Part shown: positions 53,664 to 62,975 of the stretch, one piece after another
Layout: the number at the start of each line of letters is the position of its first letter
How positions within the stretch are numbered: position 1 is the first letter of the stretch
DNA from: Rhizobium leguminosarum
Lineage (GTDB): Bacteria > Pseudomonadota > Alphaproteobacteria > Rhizobiales > Rhizobiaceae
Direction of reading: 5' to 3'
Assembly (NCBI RefSeq): GCF_002953715.1
Contig: NZ_CP025012.1
Span: 2,356,001-2,420,000 of the forward strand
Length of the DNA: 64,000 bases
Notes under the pieces: model-generated
The model's database searches: none
What the model was told of the DNA's origin: nothing
The model's input: only the letters and a program-made list of their open reading frames with translations
Made by a program: the position numbers and the translations under genes

Positions 53664-53882
53664 ATGCAAACACCCTGCGTTCACGTCTGCTCCCTGGTTT
53701 CAGCCACCGGATTTTGCGCCGGATGCGGCCGGACTCTTCAGGAAATCGGCAGCTGGATGAGCTACTCCGACACCGAGCGAAGACGGATCATGGCGCTGCT
53801 GCCGGCAAGGCTTGCAGGCGCCGCCGCAGTGTCGAACCATATGAAAACAAGTCTCGCCAGCGGGCCGGAGCGGCCTTTATGA
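53664..53882 (+). CDS. DUF1289 protein
   Basis: A 72-residue protein with the four-cysteine pattern of DUF1289: PCVHVC, then GFCAGCGRTLQEIGSW. The Cys set probably binds a metal or Fe-S cluster, and the family has no settled function. Its TGA overlaps the ATG of the aspartic protease by four bases, and it follows cobS closely, a gene order often seen in Rhizobiaceae. Confidence 0.88.
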   Translation: MQTPCVHVCSLVSATGFCAGCGRTLQEIGSWMSYSDTERRRIMALLPARLAGAAAVSNHMKTSLASGPERPL

Positions 53883-54580
53883 TCCGTTTGACCGTCTTCC
53901 TCGTCGTGATCGGCATCGGCCTTGCCGTGCTGATCCTCAACAATGACAGCGGCCGCATCCTCGGCCTGCAGAGCGATGACTTCGGCCGCGTCGTCTACCT
54001 GCTGCCGATCGCACTGATGCTGTCGGCCGGCATCTGGGCGAGCCGGCGCAGCGTGGGCGAAACGATGCGCCAGATGATGATCTGGCTGGTCATCATCCTG
54101 GCGCTCGTGACCGTCTATCTCTATCGCCAGGAAGCGCTCGGCGTCGGCAACAGGCTGCTCGCCGGCCTGGTTCCCGGCCGCGCCGTCGTCGTCACGACAA
54201 GTGAGGGCGGCCAGGAGATCATTCTGCACAAGCTGCTGAACGGCCATTTCGAAGCCGATGTCGTTGTCAACGGCCAGACGATCGAGATGCTCGTCGATAC
54301 CGGCGCCAGCATGGTGGCGCTGTCGCGCGAAGACGCCGAGCGGATCGGCATCGATCTTTCCCGCCTCACCTATTCCATGACCGTCATGACCGCCAACGGC
54401 CGTGGCCGGGCAGCACCTGTCACCCTCGACCAGGTGGCGATCGGCCCGATCATCCGCAACAATGTCGCAGCCAGTGTCGCCGAAGACGGCCGGCTCGACC
54501 AGAGCCTGCTCGGCATGAGTTTCCTGGAAACGCTGGGCTCCCTGCAGATGCAGACCGACGAACTCCGCATGCGCGACTAA
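53879..54580 (+). CDS. Retropepsin-like aspartic protease, membrane anchored
   Basis: A 233-residue protein of the TIGR02281 clan AA group. Three N-terminal helices (residues 2-22, 38-55, 65-82) anchor it. The periplasmic domain has the single catalytic motif MLVDTGASMVALS with Asp140, the flap-like YSMTVMTANGRGRAAPV and the closing DQSLLGMSFLETLGSL. As a half-pepsin it should work as a dimer. The ATG at 53879 overlaps the DUF1289 stop; an open frame further upstream is cobS sequence. Confidence 0.92.
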   Translation: MIRLTVFLVVIGIGLAVLILNNDSGRILGLQSDDFGRVVYLLPIALMLSAGIWASRRSVGETMRQMMIWLVIILALVTVYLYRQEALGVGNRLLAGLVPGRAVVVTTSEGGQEIILHKLLNGHFEADVVVNGQTIEMLVDTGASMVALSREDAERIGIDLSRLTYSMTVMTANGRGRAAPVTLDQVAIGPIIRNNVAASVAEDGRLDQSLLGMSFLETLGSLQMQTDELRMRD

Positions 54581-54670
54581 TGCGGCTCCGCCGCTTTACG
54601 GCGACAACCGGATCTGGCAGCTTGAGCGCAAGAACAACAAGACCACAAAGAGCAAAAAGAAACTCCTGCC

Positions 54671-54768
54671 GCATAATTCCTTAAATCGGAATCGATTTAA
54701 GGAATTATGCAACAATTCAAAGTGCTAAAGCGTCCTTTGCGCGTCTGAGAAGACGCGCGGCGCTGTAG
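54671..54768. repeat. Intergenic repeat, module B copy 3
   Basis: GCATAATTCCTTAAATCG and its perfect complement around GAAT (54671-54710), then CAATTCAAAGTGCTAAAGCG and the hairpin GCGCGTCTGAGAAGACGCGC with CGGCGCTGTAG. It matches the copy at 17636 in all parts and keeps both arms intact. It lies after the aspartic protease gene. Confidence 0.78.
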
Positions 54769-54844
54769 TCTGGTGGCACCGCATGTTCGACCGGCCTTTG
54801 CCAGAGGCAAGGCCTTGACCCATGGGTGCGACAGGAGTTTCGCA

Positions 54845-55278
54845 ATGAATTCACTCTGGCCGATCGTCATCGGCGGCATTCTGCCAGCCCTGTTCTGGGG
54901 CATCACCGGCATCTTTCAGAAGCAGAGCGCCACATCAGCCACCGGCTCCGCCGTCTGATCGCCTTCGGCGCAGCCTGCGCTTTGATCGGCATGATTGCCG
55001 CCCTGATCTGGCGCCCTGCCCCCTGGACCGCCGAAGGTCTCGGTTTTGCTGCCGCCGCCGGCTGCTGCTTTGCTGTCGGCACCGGCCTCATCAGCTTTGC
55101 GCTTTTCACTTATGGTGTCCCGGTCTCGAAACTTGCCCCAATCTGGAGCTGCAACGTGCTGGTGACGCTGGCAATCGGCGCCGTCTTTCTCGGCAAAGCC
55201 TCCGAGCTCGACATAGTAAAGCTCGTCGCCGGCACCCTACTCATCATCTCCGGCGCCCTTCTCGTCAGCAGCGCCTGA
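54845..55278 (+). pseudogene. DMT/EamA-type small permease, frameshifted
   Basis: From the ATG at 54845 the frame gives MNSLWPIVIGGILPALFWGITGIFQKQSATSATGSAV then a stop at 54956-54958. A second frame, shifted by one base, continues the same protein: LIAFGAACALIGMIAALIWR, GLISFALFTYGVPVSKLAPIW and LVAGTLLIISGALLVSSA, ending at 55278. Joined, they make a roughly 140-residue four-helix drug/metabolite transporter half. One base, perhaps with a few codons, is missing near 54955. Its last 107 bases are duplicated at 57320. It may be a recent loss or a sequencing error. Confidence 0.7.
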
Positions 55279-55406
55279 CGGAAAACTGGCGCAATATGCA
55301 GCAGCACAAGACGAGCAGTTCGCCGCCCCATGCTCCTGCGTTGCAGCGCGTTCCGCTTTGTTGATATCCTGCGTCACGGCGCCTCCGCGCCGTACCGGAG
55401 CCCGAC

Positions 55407-56330
55407 ATGAACCCACGACAATTGAAGACATTCCTTGCGGTGATCCGGCACGAAAATCTCACGCGCGCCGCTGCCGAGGTCAATCTCGCTCAGTCGAGCC
55501 TCAGCGACCACATACAGGCGCTGGAAGAGGAACTGGGCGCAGACCTCTTCCTCCGCTCCCGGCAGGGCGTGGTCCCGACACCGGCAGGCGCGGTTCTCAA
55601 GGCCTATGCCGAAGAGATATTGGCGCTGAACGAAGAGGCGAAGGCCGCCGTCAGTGCTGCAGCCGGCAGCGCCGGACAGTCCATCACCCTGGGTACGCTC
55701 GAAACCATCGCCGCCGAAAGGCTGGCGCCGTGGCTGTCACTCTTTCGCAAGAAGAACCCAGACGTCGGCCTCAAGCTCAAGGTCGGCGGCAGCGGCGAAT
55801 TGCTTGCGCAATTGCAGCAGGGCTCGATCGATATCGCCTTCACCTTCGATCGCGGGCATCAGGATGAACGCTTCTTGACGCGCCGCATCTGCAGCGAACC
55901 GCTGGTGCTGATTGCCGGCCGCGATTCGCAAGCCCGGCCACCCGCAAGCCTCGCGGCACTGAGCACCGCGGCCTTCGTCGCCACCGAAACCGGCTGCGTC
56001 TACCGGCACCTGTTCGACACTGCCTTTGCCGAAGCGCACGTTGCAGCGCCTTCAATCGTCACTGAAGCCGACAGCATCGCGACGATCATCCGACTCGTTG
56101 CATCCGGCACCGGTTATGGCCTCGTGCCACGCCTTGCGCTCGGCCAGGCCGCAATACGGGGCGACGTCGTCGAACTGCAATGGCCGGGCAATCCACCTGC
56201 CGCTTCACTGGTGATGATGTGGCGGCGCAGGCGCGTGCAGCCGCCGGCGCTCACCCTTCTGCTGCAATCGGCAAGCGAAGAACTCTCGCCGCTCAGACCA
56301 GCCGATGCCCGCCTTCGACATGCAGGATAG
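55407..56330 (+). CDS. LysR-family transcriptional regulator
   Basis: A 307-residue regulator with the helix-turn-helix LTRAAAEVNLAQSSLSDHIQALE (residues 18-40) and a standard effector domain (TLGTLETIAAERLAP onward). Its last 38 bases overlap the end of the convergent SDR gene on the other strand. The arrangement, tail to tail with an SDR, does not directly suggest a target; the pseudogene permease upstream could have been a former target. Confidence 0.92.
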   Translation: MNPRQLKTFLAVIRHENLTRAAAEVNLAQSSLSDHIQALEEELGADLFLRSRQGVVPTPAGAVLKAYAEEILALNEEAKAAVSAAAGSAGQSITLGTLETIAAERLAPWLSLFRKKNPDVGLKLKVGGSGELLAQLQQGSIDIAFTFDRGHQDERFLTRRICSEPLVLIAGRDSQARPPASLAALSTAAFVATETGCVYRHLFDTAFAEAHVAAPSIVTEADSIATIIRLVASGTGYGLVPRLALGQAAIRGDVVELQWPGNPPAASLVMMWRRRRVQPPALTLLLQSASEELSPLRPADARLRHAG

Positions 56331-57030
56331 TGCCTGTCGTGAAGCCGTTGCCGATCAGGAAGCGGATCGCATCGGCAATATCATCAGGCCGTCCAACGCG
56401 TCCGGCCGGCAGGCGCTGCGCCATCGCGTCGAGCGTCGCCTGCTTGGCGTCGCCGGCGACGAAACTCCAGATCGGCGTATCTACCCATCCGGGAGACACC
56501 GCGTTGATCCGGATCGGCGCCAGCTCGATCGCCAGCGCCCTGACCAAGCCTTCCAGCGCCGCATTGACGGCTGCGACCACCGATCCACGCGCCGCGGGCC
56601 GGTAGGCCGCGATACCTGACGTATAGGTGATCGATCCTGAGGGCGGCAAATGGGCGGCACCATATTTCGCCAGCAGCAGCGGCCCGTAGAACTTGCTCTC
56701 GACCACCCTTTGCGCCGCCGCAAGCTCGATCGAAGGCAGCAGCTGATAGGCGCCTTCGATATCGGCCGCCGTGCTGACGATGTGATCGACCGGCCCACTA
56801 TTGCGGAACAGCGCCGCGACCTCTTCCTCGCGCGATATATCGACGGCAACCGTCGCCAATCCAGGATGCTCGCTGAGATCGCGGCGAGCCGCCGCAAGCT
56901 TATCTTCGCTGCGTCCTGCGATCGTCACCGCCGCGCCTTCCCCGAGCAACCGCGCCGCCAGCGCCAGCCCCATTCCGGAACTGCCGCCAACAATAATGAT
57001 CTGCGCGCCTTCGATCCTGATATCCGTCAT
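56293..57030 (-). CDS. SDR-family protein lacking the YxxxK active-site pair
   Basis: A 245-residue Rossmann protein: GGSSGMG cofactor loop at 15-21, VAVDISREEE, and a C-terminal TGTILHVEGGHRLV. Around the active site the sequence reads TYTSGIAAYRPAARGSVVAA, then VNAALEGLVRALAIEL. Where classical SDRs have YxxxK, this protein has Val152 and Asn156. The remaining fold is intact, so it may bind a cofactor without classical catalysis, or use another Tyr (144). Its 3' end overlaps the LysR gene antisense. Confidence 0.82.
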   Translation of the reverse strand: MTDIRIEGAQIIIVGGSSGMGLALAARLLGEGAAVTIAGRSEDKLAAARRDLSEHPGLATVAVDISREEEVAALFRNSGPVDHIVSTAADIEGAYQLLPSIELAAAQRVVESKFYGPLLLAKYGAAHLPPSGSITYTSGIAAYRPAARGSVVAAVNAALEGLVRALAIELAPIRINAVSPGWVDTPIWSFVAGDAKQATLDAMAQRLPAGRVGRPDDIADAIRFLIGNGFTTGTILHVEGGHRLV

Positions 57031-57141
57031 CTGCCATCTCCTTCTCGGCTGATGCAGCAGATGCCTAGGATCAGAGCGGAAGAAAAACGGAAGAAACCGA
57101 TGGTGTCATCGGGTTTTCCGATGGCGCGTGTTCGGATGATC

Positions 57142-57320
57142 GATCAGTTCCGCAGCCGGTAGTCGGTCTTGAAGATCCAGGCGAGCGTTCCCAGGCAGAT
57201 CACCAGAAACACCGTGATCATCGCCAGGCTGATCGCCGGATTGACATCGGCGATCCCGTAAAAACTCCAGCGGAAGCCGCTGAAGATAGGGCACCGGGTT
57301 GAGGTGGCTGGCGGCACGAC
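57142..57320 (-). pseudogene. Duplicated 3' fragment of the ABC-2 permease gene
   Basis: Positions 57142-57310 match 57931-58101, the end of the ABC-2 permease gene, at more than nine bases in ten. The last ten bases (GCGGCACGAC) match 58166-58175, so about 65 bases are deleted inside. The fragment encodes the C-terminal part ([32 protein letters not shown]) without a start. It directly abuts the permease-unrelated fragment at 57320. Confidence 0.8.
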
Positions 57321-57426
57321 TCGGCGAAGCCTCCGAGCTCGACATAATGAAGCTCGTCGCCGGCACCCTCCTCATCATCTCGGGCGCCCTTCTCGTCAGC
57401 AGCGCCTGACGGAAAACTGGCGCAAT
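57320..57426 (+). pseudogene. Duplicated 3' fragment of the DMT permease pseudogene
   Basis: The 107 bases match 55189-55295 with only a few differences, including the stop codon and 17 bases beyond it (CGGAAAACTGGCGCAAT). Encoded residues read ASELDIMKLVAGTLLIISG, then ALLVSSA. It has no start. It is fused head-on to the ABC-2 permease fragment, so both gene ends were copied into one junction. Confidence 0.8.
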
Positions 57427-57430
57427 GCGC

Positions 57431-57901
57431 TCAGTACGAGATGAGGACTTCACCGATCCTCGGGCGTTGCCTTGCAACCAGCAGAGTCGTGACACCAGAG
57501 TCAGCCTCACCGGACAAAATATCGACGGTAGCACGCCGACCGAAGAACTCGATCCGTGATCGCAAATTCCGGAAGGAACAAGAATTGGGCGAGCAATAGA
57601 TGCTCAATTCACCATGCGCCTCTGAGCCCGAAAACACTGTAATTGCAAGATTAATGCCGAGATCGTCATGCTTGGCGAGACTGCATGTGTCGTCGGGAAG
57701 GCATGATACCTCGGCAGAGAAAGGCTCCTTTCCCTCGACCACCACAGCAAAGGTAACCTTGACGGGATGGGCGGCCTCCTGCGATGGGCTTTGCTGCGGT
57801 GCTAGGTAATAGATGGATGCGATTGCGAGGCATCCAAGCACATTGCTGCTGACCATCAGATTGCCCCATGACCGATAACGTCTTGCTGAGCAATCTTTCA
57901 T
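57431..57901 (-). CDS. Hypothetical exported protein
   Basis: A 156-residue protein with a single N-terminal hydrophobic helix (VLGCLAIASIYYLAP) after a short basic start, then a beta-rich mature part with four Cys in CLPDDTC and YCSPNSC, suggesting two disulfides outside the membrane. No family is recognised. Base composition is lower in GC than the neighbours. It lies between two copies of the ABC-2 permease gene end, so it probably arrived by insertion or was left by a rearrangement. A second start at 57856 is possible. Confidence 0.6.
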   Translation of the reverse strand: MKDCSARRYRSWGNLMVSSNVLGCLAIASIYYLAPQQSPSQEAAHPVKVTFAVVVEGKEPFSAEVSCLPDDTCSLAKHDDLGINLAITVFSGSEAHGELSIYCSPNSCSFRNLRSRIEFFGRRATVDILSGEADSGVTTLLVARQRPRIGEVLISY

Positions 57902-57932
57902 GTTGAAATTGCGGCACTTCCTGAGGGCCGGA

Positions 57933-58694
57933 TCAGTTGCGCAGCCGGTAACCGGTCTTGAAGATCCAGGCGAGTGTTCCCAGGCAGATCACCAGAAACA
58001 TTGTGATCATCGCCAGGCTGATCGCCGGATTGACATCGGCGATCCCGTAAAAACTCCAGCGGAAACCGCTGACGAGATAGAGCACCGGGTTGAGGTGGCT
58101 GACCGCCTGCCAGAAGGGCGGCAGCATGCTGACGGAATAGAAGCTGCCGCCGAGGAAGGTCAGCGGCGGCACGACCAGCATGGGAATGAGGTTCAGCTGT
58201 TCGAAATTGCCGGCCCAGATTCCGATCATGAAGCCGAACAGGCTGAAGGTAATGGCCGTCAGCAGGAAGAACAGGATCATCATGAAGGGATGTTCGATCC
58301 TGACGTCGACGAAGAGATTGGCGGTCAGAAGGATGATGAAGCCGATGAGCATCCCCTTGGTCGCCGCCGCCCCGACATAACCGAGCAGGATCTCCGTCAT
58401 CGCCACCGGCGCCGAAAGCACCTCGTAGATCGTGCCGGTGAATTTCGGGAAATAGATGCCGAAGGAGCCATTGCTGATGCACTGGCCAAGCAGCGTCAGC
58501 ATGATCAGGCCGGGCGTGATGAAGGCGCCGTAGGACACGCCCTCTACCTCCTGAATGCGTGATCCCACAGCGGCGCCGAAGACGATGAAATAGAGCGACG
58601 TCGAGATCACGGGCGAGATGACGCTCTGCAGCAGCGTGCGGCGCGTGCGCGCCATCTCAAAGAAATAGATCGATTTGACGGCCTCGATGTTCAT
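57933..58694 (-). CDS. ABC-2 type transporter permease
   Basis: A 253-residue six-helix membrane protein of the ABC-2 export family. After an amphipathic start ([21 protein letters not shown]), it has [16 protein letters not shown], the conserved [23 protein letters not shown] segment and [22 protein letters not shown], typical of NodJ/DrrB-like exporters. It is coupled by an ATGA overlap to the ATPase gene upstream. It would export a drug, lipid or glycan, and the cargo is unknown. Its 3' end is duplicated at 57142. Confidence 0.92.
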   Translation of the reverse strand: MNIEAVKSIYFFEMARTRRTLLQSVISPVISTSLYFIVFGAAVGSRIQEVEGVSYGAFITPGLIMLTLLGQCISNGSFGIYFPKFTGTIYEVLSAPVAMTEILLGYVGAAATKGMLIGFIILLTANLFVDVRIEHPFMMILFFLLTAITFSLFGFMIGIWAGNFEQLNLIPMLVVPPLTFLGGSFYSVSMLPPFWQAVSHLNPVLYLVSGFRWSFYGIADVNPAISLAMITMFLVICLGTLAWIFKTGYRLRN

Positions 58695-59617
58695 TTTTCC
58701 GCTCCCACCAGCGCCACGAAGATGTCCTCGAGCGAGCTTTGTCGCGTCGAGAGATCCTTGAAATGGATATTGTTCTCACCGAGCCGGGTCAGCAGGGCCG
58801 CGATGCTTTCCTGTTCGTTGCCAGCGTCGAAATCATAAGTCAGCCGGTTGCCGTCTGCTTCCAGCGTCAGCCCATTGCCGGCAAAACAATCCGGCAGGCG
58901 GCTGAGCGGTTCGGTGAGATCGAGGATGAGTTGCTTGCGGCCGAGCTTGGCCATCAGCGCCGCCTTGTCCTCGACGAGCAGCAACTTGCCGCCGTTGATG
59001 ACGCCGACGCGGTCGGCGATTTCCTCCGCCTCTTCGATATAATGCGTGGTCAGGATGATCGTGACGCCAGAGGCCCTAAGCTCTTCGACGACATGCCACA
59101 TGTCCTTGCGCAGCGTCACGTCGACGCCGGCGGTCGGCTCGTCGAGGAAAAGGATATCCGGCTCATGCGAGAGCGCCTTGGCGATCAGCACCCGTCGCTT
59201 CATGCCGCCGGAGAGCTGGCGCAGCATATTGTCCTTCTTGTCCCAGAGCGAGAGCGCGCGCAGCACCTTCTCGATATGGGCAGGATTGGCTTTCTTGCCG
59301 TGCAGCCCGCGCGAAAAGCTGACTGTATTGAACACCGTCTCGAACTGGTCGGTGGTCAGCTCCTGCGGCACCAGCCCGATCATCCCCCGGGTGGCGCGGA
59401 AATCCTTGACGACGTCGTGGCCCGCGACCAGCACCCGGCCGCCGCTCGGATTGGCGATGCCGCAGATGATCGAGATCAGCGTCGTCTTGCCTGCGCCGTT
59501 TGGCCCAAGCAGCGCCAGGATCTCACCCTTTTCGACGTCGAGATTGATGCCCTTCAGGGCCTCGAACCCATTGGCATAGGTCTTGGTGAGGTTCTGAACG
59601 GAAATGATGGGGGCCAT
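58691..59617 (-). CDS. ABC exporter ATPase
   Basis: A 308-residue ATPase: Walker [10 protein letters not shown] near residue 42, Q-loop [10 protein letters not shown], signature [15 protein letters not shown] and Walker [16 protein letters not shown]-loop TTHYIEEAE. The 80-residue C-terminal domain is usual for DrrA/NodI-type subunits. The start at 59617 matches the family; a possible upstream start at 59713 adds 32 residues of no known likeness. It forms a two-gene exporter with the permease. Confidence 0.92.
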   Translation of the reverse strand: MAPIISVQNLTKTYANGFEALKGINLDVEKGEILALLGPNGAGKTTLISIICGIANPSGGRVLVAGHDVVKDFRATRGMIGLVPQELTTDQFETVFNTVSFSRGLHGKKANPAHIEKVLRALSLWDKKDNMLRQLSGGMKRRVLIAKALSHEPDILFLDEPTAGVDVTLRKDMWHVVEELRASGVTIILTTHYIEEAEEIADRVGVINGGKLLLVEDKAALMAKLGRKQLILDLTEPLSRLPDCFAGNGLTLEADGNRLTYDFDAGNEQESIAALLTRLGENNIHFKDLSTRQSSLEDIFVALVGAEK

Positions 59618-59889
59618 GCGGGACTCTTGCGGATTCTCGGAAGTTACTTGGGCCGCTATATAGTCCCTTTGTAACGCATTAACATCCTTTGGAGCCATGA
59701 ACACTGCATTCACGCTGCCGACACAGTTGGCCCGCTAACCTGCTGACGCGGGCGAAGTAGCCGGCATCGGGTTTTCGCGAAAGAAAGGCAGTGTCGGCTT
59801 CGGATGTCATCATCCGGTGATATTCATGCCCGATAAGGGAGCCGAGGCCAGCACCGGCATCCGCCCCGCCGCCCAACCCTTTGCGGAGC

Positions 59890-60037
59890 CGTCTCCGGGT
59901 GTTCTCGTTGCGCCCCTTTTTCGCTGCCTCGGCATGTAGTCAAAGTTATTGTTCAGTCACGAAGTGCTTGGAACCGGTCAGTATCCCCTGTCCAGCCGCG
60001 TTCCGTCTTAGCCGGCCCTGCGCCGGCTTTCTTTTTA
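59890..60037 (+). ncRNA. Candidate small RNA ending at an orphan terminator
   Basis: AGCCGGC/GCCGGCT with a 5-base loop followed by TTCTTTTTAT (60010-60037) is a good plus-strand terminator, yet no plus-strand gene lies upstream; both neighbours are on the minus strand. A transcript of roughly 100-150 bases ending here would explain it. The 5' end given is a guess. The alternative is that the hairpin serves the minus-strand xylosidase, but on that strand no T run follows. Confidence 0.4.
60010..60037 (+). terminator. Rho-independent terminator, plus strand
   Basis: A 7-base-pair GC-rich stem, AGCCGGC CCTGC GCCGGCT, is followed by a pyrimidine tail TTCTTTTTAT. The orientation is plus strand. 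Confidence 0.75.
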
Positions 60038-60106
60038 TGTGCCTCTTCTCCGCTCCTCGCTCTTTCCGTGATCCACCACGGATGAAAGCGACCAAGGGTG
60101 CACCCC

Positions 60107-61720
60107 TCACAGCTCGTCGTAATTGAACCAGTCGAAATCCGCTGCCTTCGCCCGGCCCGACGTATCGAAGGCAAACACACCGGCGAAGGCGCCGGTGAAG
60201 GAGCCGTGTTCGCCGCGTCCCCCTTCGTCGGAAATCACGCCGGCGTCGAGGATCGGGCCGATCGGCTGCCAGGCGCCCTTGCCTTCGGTCTGCCAGAAGA
60301 ATTGCAGGTCGTTCTCGCGGATTTCCATGGCGAGCTGGACGCGGCCATCGGCGGCGATCGCAACCCCGCTTTCGGCGGGAAAGCTCAGCCGGCCGTTCGG
60401 GTAGTCGCCGTTGCAGGAGAGGATCGTCACGCAGCGGCCGAGTGTTTCGTGCAGTGTCACCGCGACGGCGTGGAATTTGTGGCGGTTGTAGTAATGCGTC
60501 AGCCCAGCCACCTGCTGATAGGTGTCGGGCGAGAACTCGATCACGGTTTCGGCGCGGAAACTGTGGTGTTCCTGACGGCGGGCGACCAGCGACTGTTCAA
60601 ACCACGAACCGATGCTCTCACGCGCAATCAGGCGCAAATGGCCGGCACGATCCGTCAGGTTGAAGATGCGCTCGGGCTCGGGCGTGCGCAACCACTGGAA
60701 ATCGGCAGGCAATATGCCGCCATCGAAGTTGTATTCGCTACGCATCGGCTTTTCCACGGGGACCGCGCCAAAGAGGCCCGACACATCGACATCGGGCACT
60801 GAGGTGCCGTTTTCAAGATAGAGCCAGTCATCGTCGCGCCAGACGCATTTCTGTAAGGATGTCTCGCGCCCCAGCGTGCAGCGCCGTTTCGGCGGTAGCG
60901 GCCGGCCGCAGAGATGGGTGTGATAGGCCTCGCCCTCGGGCGTCTCGACATATTGACCGTGCCCTGCCCGCTGCAGCAGCACGCCCGGGTGATCCTTGGA
61001 GGTGATGAGATGCATGTTCGGATGCATTTCATAGGGTCCGTCGATCTTTCGTGACCGCGCCATGGTGACAGCATGGTCGTAGCCGGTGCCGCCCTCGGCG
61101 GTGGTCAGATAATACCAGCCATTGCGCTTGAAGAGATGCGGGCCTTCGACGAGGCCGAGCGGGCTGCCGGCGAAAATGTTCTTGATCGGCCCCTTCAGCG
61201 CCTTTGCCGCCGGATCCCATTCCTGCAGCAGGATGCCGTCGAAGGCCGGCGATTTCGGCGAGCCGCCATAGCTTTCGGTGCGGTGGTTCCACTGCATGTT
61301 GACGAACCACTTGCGGCCGTCATCGTCATGGAAGAGCGAGGGATCGAAGCCGGAGGAATTCACATAGACCGGCTCGGACCAATCGGCCTCGATCGTAGGT
61401 GCCGTGACGATGTAGTTCGGCGCATCCTTGAAATTGCCGTCGTAGCGCTTGACGTCGGTATAGACCAGCCAGAACTGCCCGTCGGCATAGGACAGGCACG
61501 GCGCCCAGATGCCGCAGCTATCGGGATTGCCGCGCATGTCGAGCTGCGATCTCCGCTCCAGCGGCCGGCGCACCAGCGTCCAGTTCACCAGGTCGCGCGA
61601 ATGGTGGATCTGCACGCCGGGATACCATTCGAAGGTCGAGGTGGCGATGTAATAATCCGCGCCGACGCGGCAGATCGACGGGTCGGGGTTGAACCCCGGC
61701 AGAATGGGATTGCGGATCAT
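60107..61720 (-). CDS. GH43 beta-xylosidase
   Basis: A 537-residue glycoside hydrolase that releases xylose (or arabinose) from oligosaccharides; no signal peptide, so it acts on imported sugars. The five-bladed propeller starts at once with NPILPGFNPDPSICRVG (catalytic base Asp), then GIWAPCLSYADGQFWLVYTDVK (pKa-tuning Asp region) and GLVEGPHLFKRNGWYYL (catalytic acid Glu). The C-terminal beta-sandwich domain (about 330-537) resembles the Selenomonas XynB type. GGAGGAGACCCTGAC fixes the start at 61720. It is downstream of an aldo-keto reductase and an oxidoreductase in one strand run. Confidence 0.92.
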   Translation of the reverse strand: MIRNPILPGFNPDPSICRVGADYYIATSTFEWYPGVQIHHSRDLVNWTLVRRPLERRSQLDMRGNPDSCGIWAPCLSYADGQFWLVYTDVKRYDGNFKDAPNYIVTAPTIEADWSEPVYVNSSGFDPSLFHDDDGRKWFVNMQWNHRTESYGGSPKSPAFDGILLQEWDPAAKALKGPIKNIFAGSPLGLVEGPHLFKRNGWYYLTTAEGGTGYDHAVTMARSRKIDGPYEMHPNMHLITSKDHPGVLLQRAGHGQYVETPEGEAYHTHLCGRPLPPKRRCTLGRETSLQKCVWRDDDWLYLENGTSVPDVDVSGLFGAVPVEKPMRSEYNFDGGILPADFQWLRTPEPERIFNLTDRAGHLRLIARESIGSWFEQSLVARRQEHHSFRAETVIEFSPDTYQQVAGLTHYYNRHKFHAVAVTLHETLGRCVTILSCNGDYPNGRLSFPAESGVAIAADGRVQLAMEIRENDLQFFWQTEGKGAWQPIGPILDAGVISDEGGRGEHGSFTGAFAGVFAFDTSGRAKAADFDWFNYDEL

Positions 61721-61816
61721 GTCAGGGTCTCCTCCGACCGGCGGTGCTTTTTGCTGTACGTACATCAGATCATAGCAGAAAAAGGCCGGGAAGACTTGCC
61801 TCCGGGCCTGACGTGA

Positions 61817-62848
<1,032 letters not shown>

Positions 62849-62867
62849 GATCCCAATCCTTAAAAAC

Positions 62868-62906
62868 AATTCCGGGAAAAGCGTGCAGCGGTTTCCCTGG
62901 GAATTG
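62868..62906. repeat. Diverged palindromic repeat, module A-like copy 4
   Basis: CAATTCC and GGAATTG form the outer arms with GGGAAAAGCGTGCAGCGGTTTCCC inside. The core matches the AAAAGTGTGCAGCGGTTT of the copy at 3272. It lies between gpr and the oxidoreductase gene on the same strand. Confidence 0.55.
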
Positions 62907-62975
62907 CGCGTAACAAACGATCGAAGCAAAAAGGCGCGGGCGCGTCACCCGCGCCGACAATAGAGTGTCGCAGGC

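Larger units (their letters stand above)
59618..60106. other. Gap between exporter and xylosidase genes
   Basis: The 489 bases hold no supportable protein gene. The exporter promoter lies at the left end. The only clear structure is a Rho-independent terminator on the plus strand at 60010-60037, described separately. Confidence 0.55.

Noticed and set aside
57933..59617. nodIJ Nod-factor exporter
   Set aside because: The pair has the same architecture, but no nod gene or nod box is near; many housekeeping ABC-2 exporters look alike.
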